NCBI GenBank assembly: GCA_903813345.2
Contig: CAIIXF020000011.1
Span: 29,568,166 to 29,632,165, forward strand
Length of the DNA: 64,000 nt
Origin: Owenia fusiformis
Lineage: Eukaryota > Annelida > Polychaeta > Sabellida > Oweniidae
Direction of reading: 5' to 3'
Shown here: one piece after another, positions 12,817 to 26,500 of the stretch
How the letters are laid out: each line of letters opens with the position of its first letter
How positions within the stretch are numbered: the stretch's first letter is position 1
Made by a program: the position numbers and the translations under genes
Notes under the pieces: model-generated
The model's database searches: none
Told to the model about the DNA's origin: nothing
What the model saw: only the letters and a program-made list of their open reading frames with translations

Positions 12817-14533
12817 ATGGCTGAATTGAAATCCATAAATCCGGTAAGCAATAGAAGAGAACATACCCTCGAGACTAATCTTAAAACCATAGAGGGGGAT
12901 TTAAATGTCCCATGCAACGAGGCTGAGCAAGTTCAAAATGTTATCAAACCTACAAAAGTTGATGATCTAACTAACAAAGTTTATGATAAACCAGGGAAGG
13001 ATAATGACACAGCAGATGATGATAGTGATGAAATCTCTATAGGTGGGGAAATCAGTGAAATATCCTCTATAAGTAGTAGTAGCATTGAGAATATTCTTGA
13101 GTCAAACGTGAAGCATGTTCAAATTGAGGATGAAAATGGTGGGAGAATACTTGATGATTCAATAGAATATCTGAAGAAAAGTGCAGAAACACTCTTAGCT
13201 GAATCAAACCTAACAGCAAAAGAAGGTATTTCTTTTCCAAAAAGACCACCCATTCATGCTCAAGATAAGCCTGACAGTGTGGAAATATATAAAGAATTGC
13301 TCCCTGGAGCAAATAGTGAAAAAGACAAATCAATCCAGTCTAAGAAAGTTGAGAACAAGAAATCAGAGGATCTAAAAGAAGACACAAAAGATCTGACAAA
13401 GGATGCCTTAAAAGATCAAGCAAAGGAGAATAAAGAATCAAGGACTACTCCAAAGAAGACTAGTATATTTAAGCGGTTCAGTTTTAGTAAGAAAAGAAAC
13501 TCTGAGCCAATATTGACAGTTAAACCAAAAGGTCCAGAGAGTCTGCCTAAAACGAACATTGAATCAATAGATAGAGACAGTGATTCTGTAAAAGATAAGA
13601 AGCCATCACTGTTCAAAAGAATGAGTTCCATTCGTAAGAAATCATCAAACAAAAATAAGCTGGACCAACAGGAAACTATGAGTGTTAAAAGTGAATTTGG
13701 TAATGATAGTCCACCTAAAGCTGACACTCCTCGTAGTGGAACATTCAGCAGTCCACGGAGCTATGACAGCTTAAGTAGTGATGGGTTTCATATGTCTCCA
13801 AGAGATGATCTTGAAGAACTTCGCAAAGCCAAACAAAAGGCCAAACAGGACAAGCCAAAAAGTCTCATAAAAAAATTGAATTTTAGAAACAAGAAAGATA
13901 GACCATTAAAGAAACTTGATGATACCAGTTCATTAGTTGAAAAACAAAGTCAAGATGGCGTAAGCCTACCAGTTATGTCTGCAGAGAATGTCGCACCTTA
14001 TGAGCAAGACATTTCAAATGTTTTGGCAAAATTTGGTGTGGCTCCTAAAACTGAAATTGAAATCTCACCAAATTATAAGGAAGGTGAAATGAGTGACACC
14101 AGCTCGGTGTCTAGTCGGACAAATTCACTTGAAAGAAAACCTAAGACTGAGAAGAAAAAAAGGTTTACTATGAAACGATTTGGTTTGAGTAAAAAAGCCA
14201 AATCAATGGAAGCAATTGGAGATCTTGATATTATTGATAGTGAAAATGATACAGAGGCTAAAGATGATGCCGTTGACAACTTTGAAAGTAACATAAAAGA
14301 TGTCATAAAAAGGTACAGCCCAGAGAAGATCGAATCTGGTATGAGTAAAGATAACAAGATAGAAAGTTTAATGGATAAAAAGAAAGAACGGAAAACAGTC
14401 GGAAGGTCTTTCAGTTTTGGATTCAGAAAAGATAAACCGAAGAGTAGAGATGCTTTGCCAGCAAAGCACTCTTGCGTAGATTTGGAAATGAGTTCACCCA
14501 AAAAGACAACTAAGTTGACTAAACCAAAGCAAG
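12817..14533 (+). CDS. CAP-Gly gene, alternative first coding exon (residues 1-572)
   Basis: The frame opens just after an in-frame TGA at 12784-12786, so translation must begin here or the exon must start within about 30 nt; no good acceptor is visible, which makes this a first coding exon with its own promoter. The frame stays open to a TAA at 14557, but the donor CAAG|GTATAA at 14534 ends in phase 1 and joins the 15712 exon as a GAT codon. Five spaced basic motifs occur: IFKRFSFSKKR (about residue 216), LFKRMSSIRKKSS (265), LIKKLNFRNKK (350), RFTMKRFGLSKK (448) and SFSFGFRKDKPK (531). Each has serine next to Arg/Lys, suggesting repeated phospho-regulated lipid or microtubule contacts (inference). 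Confidence 0.82.
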
Positions 14534-17500
14534 GTATAAAATCTATTAGTTTTGATTAAGGATGTTGTTTATTTATTAATAGTTCAAACATTTTAGTTTA
14601 AGATCTACTGATAGACTAGTACATGCAGGGGTTTCATTAGCAGCAGACAACAGGTGATTTTCACCAGTTGTTTTCACAAAATCGCCTGTTGTTTTTAGGG
14701 ACTTTTCAACTTTTCCATGTTAAACTTACATTTCCCATTAATTTCATTTATTTAGCCTGTTGTGAGAAATTCAAGTGAAACCCCTGACATGTATCACATA
14801 TGTTGTCTACAGTACTAAGGCATATATGGGTGTAACATTAAATTCCTCTCTCATAACTAAATCAAACATTTCCTTGATTCAACGCGACGGAAAACCGTGA
14901 CATGGTGCCAATGAAATCCTTTGAAATTCTAACACCAGACATCAACTTCATTGTGAATTGATTCGAAAATCCATATAACATCCGACCGTTATATCTCAAG
15001 GATTTACCAATTAAGGTTTCTAAATCAGTCATTTTATATATAATTCTACTTGCAGTAAAATAAGTGTTTCTAATGATATAATATTTGTGTTTGTATTTTG
15101 GTTAAATTCTTAAAGCCAATTGATAAGTCAGTTAGTGCAAGGATTAACATAAATTTGAATATTTAGTGGTGTATCAAGTGTATTTGATTTCAATATTCCT
15201 GAAAAGTTTATGAATATAATTCAAACTTGGATCGTAAGCTATCAAAATGTTATTCCTTGGTCATTTAAGCATGTGATGCCATTGTATATTGGGTGCCTAA
15301 TGTTTTGTTAGTAGGTGTTTTAAACTAATGTCTGTTTTGACAACAAAATTGTTGAAATGTGAAGTAAGAGACCCAAGCAATACCTACAGTAATTTACTGA
15401 TATGAATAATAAATGTTCAGCTTAAAATGCATTTGTATCCTGTTGAAAATTCCAAGAAATCTTAAAATTATTTCTAGTTTTGAAATCTCATGTCATGGTA
15501 AAATGAGAACTTTGTAAAAAGGTAATGGTCTATCCTCGAGACGGTGTACCCCCTCCCCCACATACTCCACCATCCCCACCTTGTGTTAGGTTGGGAAGGT
15601 GAAGTACATGGGGAGGGGGTACACAGTTATGAAGCAAGAATACAAGGTAACACCTGGGTTGAACTTTGTATAATTGAAATTGTTATGAAATGTTTTATTC
15701 TATATTTCCAGATGATGAGCCAACTGAAACAAGTGAAGTGAGCAACAATAACAAAGGAGAAGTGCCATCAACCATACATGATATACAAGCCATAGAAAAC
15801 GATCTCAAAAACATTCCACCAAAAATGGACGCAAGTATTAAATTATCCAATCGATACGAGGACTTAGTTCGCCAGCAAATGGCGAATGGAGGACGAACAG
15901 AGCATGGCTCAAGGTCAAATTCAAGGTCGGGGTCTGAGTTTAGCCAATCAGATTCAAGATATAGACAAAATGAAAGGAGCATGGAGGCTGTTACAGATGT
16001 ATTTGATTATAATTCTGAAAAACAAAGGAGCTATTACAACAATGTAGACAATGTCCATAACTGGCAGGCTAGGAATGGAAGTATGGCTAATGAACAGGAA
16101 TTAAATCAGTTTTTCAGCAGTGATAACATATCGCACCCTGGATCAGATCGTGGCTCAGAAAGAGGCTCACAAAAAGGACTTGAGAGAACATCAGAAAGAG
16201 GCTCTATAAGGGGTTCTGAAAGGGACATTGAGAGAGATTCATTAAGAGGATCAGAAAGGGGCTCAGTAAGAGATTCAATCAGAGGTTCGGAAAGAGGCTC
16301 TATGAGGGAATCATTGAGGGGCTCAGAAAGGGGTTCTGTAAGAGAATCCTTAAGAGGTTCTGAAAGAGAATCTTTAAGGGGATTGGATAGAGACTTTGAA
16401 AGAGATTCGTTAAGGGGCTCTGAAAGGGAATCCCTGAAGAGTTCAGATAGAGACTTTGAAAATGATTCATTAAGGGGCTCTGAAAGGGAATCTTTTAGGG
16501 GTTCAAATAGAGACGTTGAAAGAGATTCATTACGGGGCTCTGAAAGGGGTTCTGAACGTGAGTCATTTAGAGGCTCAGAAAGGGGTTCTGAGAGAGATTC
16601 ATTAAGAGGCTCTGCAAGGGGTTCTGAACGTGAGTCATTGAGAGGCTCAGAAAGGGGTTCTGACAGAGATTCATTAAGAGGTTCTGAAAAGGGTTTTCAA
16701 AGAGGAGATAGCCGAAGGAGCAGTCGCAGAAGCACTCCAACAAATTCTAACCGCCAATCACCTGTAGGAAGTGACCTTGGCCGAACTCTTGTGGCTGAGG
16801 ATGACCAGGCTTATCCTGGGGGACAGGCATTCCAACCATTGATGAAGACACCCTTGGTGACAAACAGATCAACTACCCTGAAGAGTGGATCCACGTCCAG
16901 TACCCCAGCCATGACTAATGGCATACATGAAAATGGTCTCAAAGAGGTAAGTGCAAAAAATTCTAGTATTCAGTACACTTAAGGTGTTCAGTGCAAATTA
17001 CATTCTCATATAACTTAAAGTAAAAACGATTATTATTAGATATTTGGTATCAATGTACTATGTACTCAATGAATTGTGGATGAGAGGCTTGTACAATACT
17101 TTGAATGAGGGTGGTAACCCATATTCATTAGGGTAGCACACAAGATATGAGTGCATCAAATCACCCTCAATTCATTAAGTCATGTGCTTTAATTCTTTTC
17201 ACACATGCCAAAATATTTTATACTGTATCACTGAAAAGAATAAAATGAAAGGGTTTTGCAAGGTGAACACCTAATTTGCTAATAATTATGATAATATTTC
17301 GTTCATACTCAACAGTCAGTTTGTAATTATGAAATTGATGAAGTTGACCTAAAGATAACTGTTCTGTTCTGTTGTAAAATGTAGAATGCATTTTATACCA
17401 TACACTGTTTGGCTGGAATGTGATATATCATGCTTTGCGTGAACATATTTTCAATATATACAGTACAACCTGTCTAAGAGGAACACCTTTGGTACTTCTA

Positions 17501-20500
17501 AGAAGTGATCCACTTACAGAGGTTCATTTAACAATGTTAGTTAGTTGGTCCAAGGGAAAGATCAATACCCGGTGATTTCAGCGGGAAGTGGCGTTTCGTT
17601 CATTGGATGAGCTGCGCGCGCACGCATAAATGTGATTATCCAATATAATTAGGGGAGGGCTATTTGAAGTAGTTTTTGGTCTCAGGCGCGACCCAGGGCT
17701 GTTGTCTTAAGGACATTTCGTTGAAAATGAGCCATTCGGCTGATAATTGGTAAGAGTTTGCGATCTTATAATGTATAACTGTTACTCAGACACCATATTT
17801 TGACACGATTCTGTTGGAAATAAGCTTTGAACCGAGAGATATTCACGATTGATATGCACATTTTTGATTGTGCCATTGCTTTTCTATTGCACAACCCATG
17901 TATTGATAGAAGAAACATTAATAATACAGATTGGTTTACCTTCAATACATGGCAGACACTAGGCTACATATCGGTCTATTAATAACAGTTTGTGCCTAAA
18001 TAGTTTTATATTTCCATCCACGGCCTGGAGCCTGGGTGTGTTTGTCTCTTATGTGTATGCTTGTGCATGGACTTCTAATCACTAGCAGAATTTAACATGA
18101 TGCAAACTCGACATTATAACTCATGCTGTAACAGTTTGACTTCGCTGGAAAACAATAGGAATTATTTTTCTTGCCAATCAATCATGAATCACAATCAAAA
18201 TTTCAGAATGATCAATCAGGCAATGATCCAAATCAAGTTATAACATTATATGATATTCAGCAAGAAGTCCGGTAGAAATACAGAATATTTAAACATCAAA
18301 GCTGAAAGTTAAAAGCTAATCTGTCAATTTTCTGTCTGCAAAAGAGCGTCCCAAGAGCGTTTACATTTGACACAATAACAGACTGAGGCCTTGAAATCTA
18401 GGATTCCCCAGGAAAATATGACGTCATACTAATTAGCATAAGGATTTCCCTATTGGGGTGGGTCGAGCCTTGTTCGAAAACACAATCCATAAATACATGC
18501 TAATTTCTAAGGAGATAGGAAGTGTATAACGTGTTTATCGATTTTGTTTAAAGATTTAATCAATTATCAAATTGTTTAAGTGGATAAAGTGGTCACACTT
18601 GCTTCAATTCATAGCGAAATCGACGGATAGAAACTGACCGAATTCCCGATATCCTACCCCGTATTACTGTAGGCTATAAGCACAGTGACCTACAGAGGGC
18701 GCTATCACAAACAAGTACTGGACGAACCGATAAATTCCCGGGTATTGTAACGCCCTTGGTTGGTCTTGAGTCTCTGAAAAGTGTTCCATTAACAGAAGTG
18801 TTCCACTTCAAGAGGTGTTCCACTTTACAGGGTTCATTGTATACTGTATATATATTCAATTTCAGGAAGTGTATAAGTTACAAGAAAGGGAAGATAAACT
18901 TTCAAAGCTACTAGAAGAGAAGGAGACAGGACTTATTAATGCTCATCATGAAATCACAGATCTCAAAGCCCACACGGCAAAGTTACAAGACGAAATTGAA
19001 GAATTACAAAATAAAAACTCACCTGCTTACCAATATACGGCAAAACTTGAGGTAATTAGTTTGTGTTGTTTCTGCAATGATTTAAATGTAGTTGTATGTA
19101 GATCAACTGAATGTCTTTTTAGAGGTGCGTGTCTGGTTTCAATTCCCTACACTATCCCTGATTCTAGAGTAAATCAAGTTAAAAACTCCACTAAAATGCA
19201 ATGTATAGCATAATAGTCATGTACTAAAGAATATGTAAAAATTGTGCTTTTCTTTGGTGTTTCCAAGGATTATCAAGTAGAAATTCCCTGAAAACTAAAT
19301 TGATGGATAATTTATAAAAGAAGAAATATGTCAGTGATAGGGCTTATTTTTAAATGCATGTTTGGAATGAGAACTGCCTATTAGGTTTTGGAAAACATAT
19401 AGTATTGTATTTTTCAGAATGATAAAAAAATAGATGAACTTTTACGGGAAAAAGAAAACCTGTTGACAGAAATCCATAAACTGAAACAGGAGCTGGCGAA
19501 TGAGAAAAGATTGGACAGTGTCAGCCAAGTGGGTGCTACGGGGGTTGGTGCAGTGCTTGGGAGAGGTGATGGACCCTCCCCTATAGAGGCATATCACCCA
19601 AACAACCCTAGTGCCCTACAAAGGCAGATAGGTAAATATAAAAATATAATTAACCACTATATGTAAACTGATGCTTATGACTTCCATATAATTTATATGA
19701 CTTAACATCTGGCAATTACTTTTTAAGAAAGTAACTTGCTGTCTTTTTTTAATTTTCTAATTTGTGACATTCATTGAATTTCTCTATGTTGTATAAATAT
19801 AGATGTCAGGTCAATCAGTTTGTTTTTGCCATTTGAATGTACTTGTATCCAATGTAAACAAACCATGGTTTTCTATGAGAGCTGTACTGAGTTGACAATA
19901 GAGCTTTTCAATGTGATTTAAACCCCTAACCTAGGTTTCATATTACTTTAAGAACTTAGAGGTCTAACATACACCTCAGGGCCGTCAGATGGGGGGGGGG
20001 TGCGATGGGTGCGACCGCACCCCCCTTTTTCACACCCCAAAAAAAAAATTTTGAAAACATTTTTTTTGAAAACATTTTTTTTGTAATTTTTTTTCTTTGA
20101 CTCATACACTTTGAAAGTACCCAGAAAGCACCAAATAGCATCTTAAAATTGTAAAATTTTCTAGGGGTATTGGCCACCCCTCAAACCCCCCACAAAACAA
20201 TGGAAAAGTTCTAAATTTATTTTAGTGTTTTGTCTCAGACACTTTTAAAGTACCCAGACATCATCAAATAGCTCCTTGATATAGTTAGTGTTTCTGGGGG
20301 ACTAATACTTGCTCCCCCTCTTGCATCTTGCACTTGCATCCCCACCCCACCTCCCTCTCTGGCGCCCTCCCCCCTTGACCCCCCCCCCCCCCCAAAAAAA
20401 ATTGGATAAAAATTGTGATTTTCTCAAATTCTTTAATTGACTCATACACTTTGAAAGTGCCAATTAAGCACCAAAATAGCGTCGTAAAATTGTAAAATTT

Positions 20501-23500
20501 TCTAGTGAGAGTGAGCCACCCCTCACACCCCCAAAAAAACAATGGAAAAGTCCTGAATTTGTTTTAGGTATTGTCTCAGACACTTTTAAATTGCCCAGAC
20601 ATCATCAAATAGCTCCTTGATATAGTTAATGATTCTGGGAGACTAACACTTACTCACCCTCTGGCATCCCCACTCCACCTCCCCCTCTGGCAGTCCCTCC
20701 CCTTCTGGCAGCCCCCCCCTTGACACCCCCCCCCAAAAAAAAAATTGAAAAAGAAATTAAGATTTTTCAAATTTTTTATTGACTCATACACTTTGAAAGT
20801 GCCCGAAAGCACCAGACTTCATCGAATAGCACCTTGATATTGTAAATGTTTCTGGGGGACAGATATGGAGGACAAACACTTGCTCCCCCTCTGGCACCCC
20901 AACCCCACCTCCCCCTCTGGCACCCCTCCCTCCCCCCTTTGACACCCCCAAAATTTGAAAGAAATTGTGATTGTTTTTTTCAATGTTTTTATCGACTAAT
21001 ACACTTTAAAAGCGCCCAGAAGCACCAAATATCATCTTTAAATTGTAAAATTTTCTAGGAGAGTTAGCCACCCCTCACATCCCCCACAAAACAAAAGAAA
21101 ATATTCTGAATTTCATGAATAGTCTCAGACATTTTTTAAGTGCCCAGACATCATCAAATAGCACCTTGATATGGTCAATGTTTCTGGGGGACAACCCCGT
21201 GCTCTCCCTCTGGCACCCCACCCCACTTCACCCTCTCATCCTCTTTGACACCCCCCCCCCCCAAAAAAAGAATTTGAAAAAAATGTCTTATTGACTCAAA
21301 CACTTTGAAAGTGCCCAGAAAGCACCAAATAGCATCTCAAAACTGTAAAATTTTCTGGGGGAGTGCACCACTCCTCACCCCCCCCCCCCCCCACAAAACA
21401 ATTGGAACGTTTGGAAGTTGCATTTGTTAATTCTAAACACTTTAAAAGTGCCCAGAAATCACCAATGTAGGGAGTAACCGAACCCCCCCCCCCTCTGACT
21501 TACGCGATTTGATTTACGCGGCAAAAAATGACAATTTTATATTCTCTTTAGTAAAAACCGCACCCCCCTTGGAGAAAAGTGTCTTACGGGCCTGCACCTG
21601 TAGCTCACAAAGCTTTTGTGGTTTAATGAATAGGTACACTGTATTAAGATCAGGCTTGGTCATAAATGATTCGTACGATTACTTGGTGTTAAAAATCAAG
21701 AAGTAAGATTTTTACAAGGTTGGCCAATATATATGTACTTCATTTAGGTCGTTGTTTCTTTATATCAGTAACAAAATCACATACAAGATGAGACAAAAGT
21801 GCTTGCCAAAAAGCCTGGAACAGTTACTTTATCTTCATATGCCAGCAGATTACTTCGCTATATGTTGGAAATAACAAGACAAATGGTCCACTTTTGACCT
21901 AGGCTTATGTCACACTGGAGTGTACTTGCACCCAAATATTTGAATTGTATGCTACTTCAGATGACCTAACAGACCAACTGAAGGACCTACAAGAAGCCCA
22001 CGAGACTGCCGTCACCAGTCTAGCATCCGCTGAGAAGAGACTACAAGACACTGGAAATGATGTCAGTTTGGGACGTGATTTACAGGAGGCACATATAGAA
22101 AATAAAAAACTTCGAGAGCAGGTAGGATCAAAGACTGCTTTTCTTCCATTCCACTGAGTACTTTATTTTTACGTTGAATATTGTGTCCATTGCACATCTA
22201 TCTTTACATATCTATCAGATATCTACACATCAACATTTCCCCAGACTAATGAGTTTGAAAAGAGGAAATCGAATTTGATCAACTAGAAATTAAAATATAT
22301 TGATATGATCTTGATTGTCTTATATCCAGGTCATACTCTTATTTAGTTCAAATGATAATTTTTATGTCACCACTCCAGCATTATCGTGGACACTGTTCGG
22401 TAATTGGTGTTTCGTAATTGGTGTTTGGTAGTTGGCATATGTAACAAAGGGAAGGTGGTGATATTTTGCATGTTAATGCCTTGTTGTGCTTGTTTCAGAT
22501 TGAAAATCTGGAGAAATCTCAGATGGGAGATGTAAGATTGCACGATGAGATCCAACATCTGCGTGATGAATTGCGATCTATGAGAGAGCAGACATATCAA
22601 CTCAATGAGGACAACATAAGGTAATTATTGGCTAATGGGATAGAATGTTCAGGATTTAATTAAGTATGTTATTAACATTACCTTTTCCAATATTGTGAAT
22701 TTTGTCCTCAAAGAGAACCAATCTCTATCCAATGTACAGTAAAGTGCTTCTCAGGACTAGCAAATGTTCACATTTCAATGTTTTTTGACATCATCAATGG
22801 TATATCACTATATGGGATTGTAAAAAAGTTTTCACATCATGATATGTTCAAATAAGAATAGGGTTCGCATATACATGTTTTACTGTACTGGATTCTGACA
22901 CTTTGGGCATACAAATGCTTGTCATCAGTCAATGCTTGCTAGCATGATTGATTGAGGCTTAACATGGTCACAATTTTACAAAGCCTGCATCAATGAATAA
23001 GTTAAGTTGATTGAGAAATGCTTTGTATATATGTGGTAAAGTTATATTTACTTTACAGATTAAGGGAGATATTATATGATAATAAGCGGACCACAGAAAG
23101 AAGTAAAACTGACACATTACCTAAAGTGAACACAAACAAAAACTTCAACTCAACGAGAGATACTAGCTACTCAAGAAAAGAGGAAAGATTCGATCGTAGC
23201 GAAATGTATAATGGAACAGCAGATAATTTCAGAGAAAAGAAGATGGATGTTTCAGATAACCGATTATTGCGGCATTCGCCTGGAACTAGAAATTCTATGT
23301 CATCAAAAAGATCTGGTAAGTCTGCATGTTGATTTTTAGAATGTTTAACATTTTAATGTAACTTAACTGTCTGTGTTTTTGAGTTTTGATTCTTTGTTTG
23401 CATTCATTAAGACATGTTCACATTGTCACTTGTGTGTTGTGGAATATTCCGTTCCTTATCTTTCAAATGTGTGATATTCTAAATGTTATTTGCATATTAT

Positions 23501-26500
23501 AAAATAATTCATGATGGTCAGTGGGCATGGTATTTTGTGGTTGAATATGAGACGAAAAGGAAAGGAGTTAAATGTCACAAAAAAAACTTTTTATGAATAA
23601 AAATAGTTGAAAATAGACATGCCCACTGATCAGTATAATATTTGGCTCACCTGCATGTAATATTTGTGTTTGTTTTGATTGTTAATGTATGTATAAATTA
23701 CAGAGAGTTTGTCACGTGATTTTACTTATGAAACACACATACAGTATGCTCCCACTCCACCTGCACATTCACGAAAATTCCGCTCACCACGTCATGAGGC
23801 ATTTACTCACGATGGTAAGCTTAAATGGTCATACACACTCAACAATGTTTGTTCTCCTGTTCTTTGGAATATTCTGCATGAAATATTTAAACATTCAACT
23901 CAACAAAAATTCTGAAATTATGTGAAAACTTTCACTGAAAATTGTTAATTCCACACTAAATTTTTATATTTTGTTCAGAATAAGTATGAAGAACCAAAAT
24001 CTTGTTGCTACATGTATACAGTAGTTATGTGTGTTGAATGACTATTTTTTCTTAAAGAAAAAAATTATTTAAAGGCAGAATCAGATATAGGGGTGACATG
24101 ATTTCAAGGAAAATGTTTAATTGACCTAGCAATGTATTCTTTACCATCTCAAATATATTATTTCCGAAAAGGTCCATGGTATGTTATCAATTAGTGAAAC
24201 TATTCAAGGCGCAAGAATATTTGTATTCTTGCAAATGATAAATAAGCTAAAACTGCCACCAATGTTTTTAACTTTGCCAGTCTATGTATTATGTATTTGA
24301 ATGTATAAATTGAAATAAAGAAGAAAAGAAGATAAATGTGGATCCACATTATCGAAAAAAAATGAACATAAATGTGAAAATCAGTTTACCTGAAGCTAAG
24401 TATTAGAAAATATATAAAAGCATGAATGAAAAATATCCTCAAATTGTAATTTTTTGGGGGAATATGTTGCTTGTTACATCTGATTCTGCCTTTAATTTTT
24501 CTAATAATAAAATGGATTGATCGGCCCAGAAATAAACTACCTTATGGATTCTGAAACTCTATTTTATGAAGGTTTCAGTAGTTAGTTAATACAAAATGTT
24601 TCAGAGTTTATGATTTTCAATTAGTATAGCAGAACTATTTACTGTACAGTATTTTGTTTGACTTTTGTTTGTTTGCATGTTTGTACATTGTTGTCTGGAT
24701 GAATATATTTTGGAATGGAATGGAATGGTTTTTACAATTGCTAGCATAGAACCGGGGCATAGAACCCCATTATTCATATTTATTATCATATTCAGATACT
24801 TCTGTGTAGAGAGCAAAAGTAAATATTATTTTCAAAATATTTTCCTTAAAGATGTCATATTGGTCAATGTCGAATCTGTGTTTTATTTTGATTTTGCCTC
24901 TGTAATTAGACAGATGCAAATAATCAATAACTAAGATATAGCTAAGACAGCGTCTCAGTACTAGTGGTTTACATAAAATGTCTCTCATCAAATCCATAAA
25001 TAGAATGCCAATATTGTACATGGGTTAAATGAATAGAATGAATAAGAAATGATAACAATGAAAAATCATGACAGATTTGCCATATATCCATTCAATTTCC
25101 TTTAGGGAAAAACATAGATTAAATATAACCATATGACATCTTTAATTCAATCGTCAACACATAATTCTCATTATGACCTTTACAGAGTTTTCCCCTAGTT
25201 CCCGATCAAACTTATCTCAATATAATCTCCGCAAATCATCACCCAGTCACAATGCTGATTATTCCTCACTGCGGAGTGCAGCATATAAACGTCTTCATGG
25301 TATGTCATAGGAAATTTTGGTTGAAAGACACAAGCTTATAATCAAAACAACATTTCATCTTGCTTTTCTTTGCTTCAAATCATTTTAATTTCATCATTTC
25401 ACAAGATTTGTTCTGCTTTCACATGGCCGCTACATTTGGTCATTTTAATCAAAAGAATATTTCATTTTTCCTTTCTATGCTTCTAATTATTTTAATTTCA
25501 TCATTTCACAGGAATCTATTTTGCTCTCACAAGGTCATTGCATTTGGTAATTCTTTTAAACCTTTTAAATGTTACCAAATGCAGTTTCAGCAAATGTGTT
25601 CATATACCATCGCTTATTATACAGAAAATACTAATACATTTATGTGTGGATTAACGATGTTTCATTCGTGTGTGGCACCTATTTTCCAGACCTAGATCTT
25701 GATTCTGTCAGTCTGAGTGATTTCACCAGTAACTATAGTAACAACTCTAGCTATGGCAATCACAATAACCATGGCAGCCATATTCTCTCTGACTACAATA
25801 CTCACCATAGAAACATGCCATATGATCTCTATCAATCTTCACCTCTCTTAGTGCAATATTTATCACATAATAGTAGGTATTTTTTATTTTATTAAGCTTT
25901 TTCTTTTGACACCAAAAGTGTATTTCTAATCAATTCCATATACATTAATAGTCCCAAAAGATATTGATATGTTGGATTGTCGATAGAAGTAAATATTTGA
26001 TGAATATATTGTTTTCATATTTGAGTTATTTTATTTTCTGATCATTAATGTACATGGATGCGTTAATAGCAACAAAAGTAATTCACTTTTTCTATGTTTC
26101 TACTTTTATTTTTGAATAAGAAGAAGAATTGATATTTTGTTACCTTGTTTTGAGGATCCACTAATTTTGATATAGTTTTACAGTCTGTTCTTCTTACAAA
26201 ACATTAGAGTTAACGTGGAATCAAAGGATAAAGAATGTTTGAAGCAGTATTTTTGATAAACATGTTAATGTGTCCCCCTACAACCAAAATTGATTTCTGA
26301 AAAAATGAGATTCCATCAAATATGGAAATATCGATGTAGTAGAAAGGCTTCGAGGGTATATCACTTTTGTTCAGGTCAGAATTATTACCAAATAAAGTAG
26401 AAATGAAATATGAAATTGGGTTCTCAAGCAAATAGGGGTCAAGAGCTACTGTGAGTAAGTTTCGAAAATGTTTTCTATCATTTGTTGTTCCCTTTTATAT

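Larger units (their letters stand above)
14534..15711. other. Intron, with one MITE and one hairpin
   Basis: Lies between the first coding exon and the repeat exon. Holds the family C element at 14626-14786 and the inverted repeat at 15544-15624. No other feature seen. If the donor at 14534 is not used, the frame ends at TAA 14557-14559. Confidence 0.7.
16947..18865. other. Intron, largely one TIR transposon
   Basis: Contains a dispersed family F repeat (17040-17345) and the 1.39-kb TA-flanked element at 17461-18846. The element ends 19 nt before the next exon, so that exon's upstream splice signals lie at or across the element boundary. Confidence 0.7.

Noticed and set aside
14534-14559. 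The 590-codon frame ending at TAA 14559 as a complete intronless gene
   Set aside because: A donor at 14534 in phase 1 joins the next exon in frame, and the stop lies just past it. The protein would otherwise end abruptly after a basic tail. Not excluded as a minor intron-retention product.
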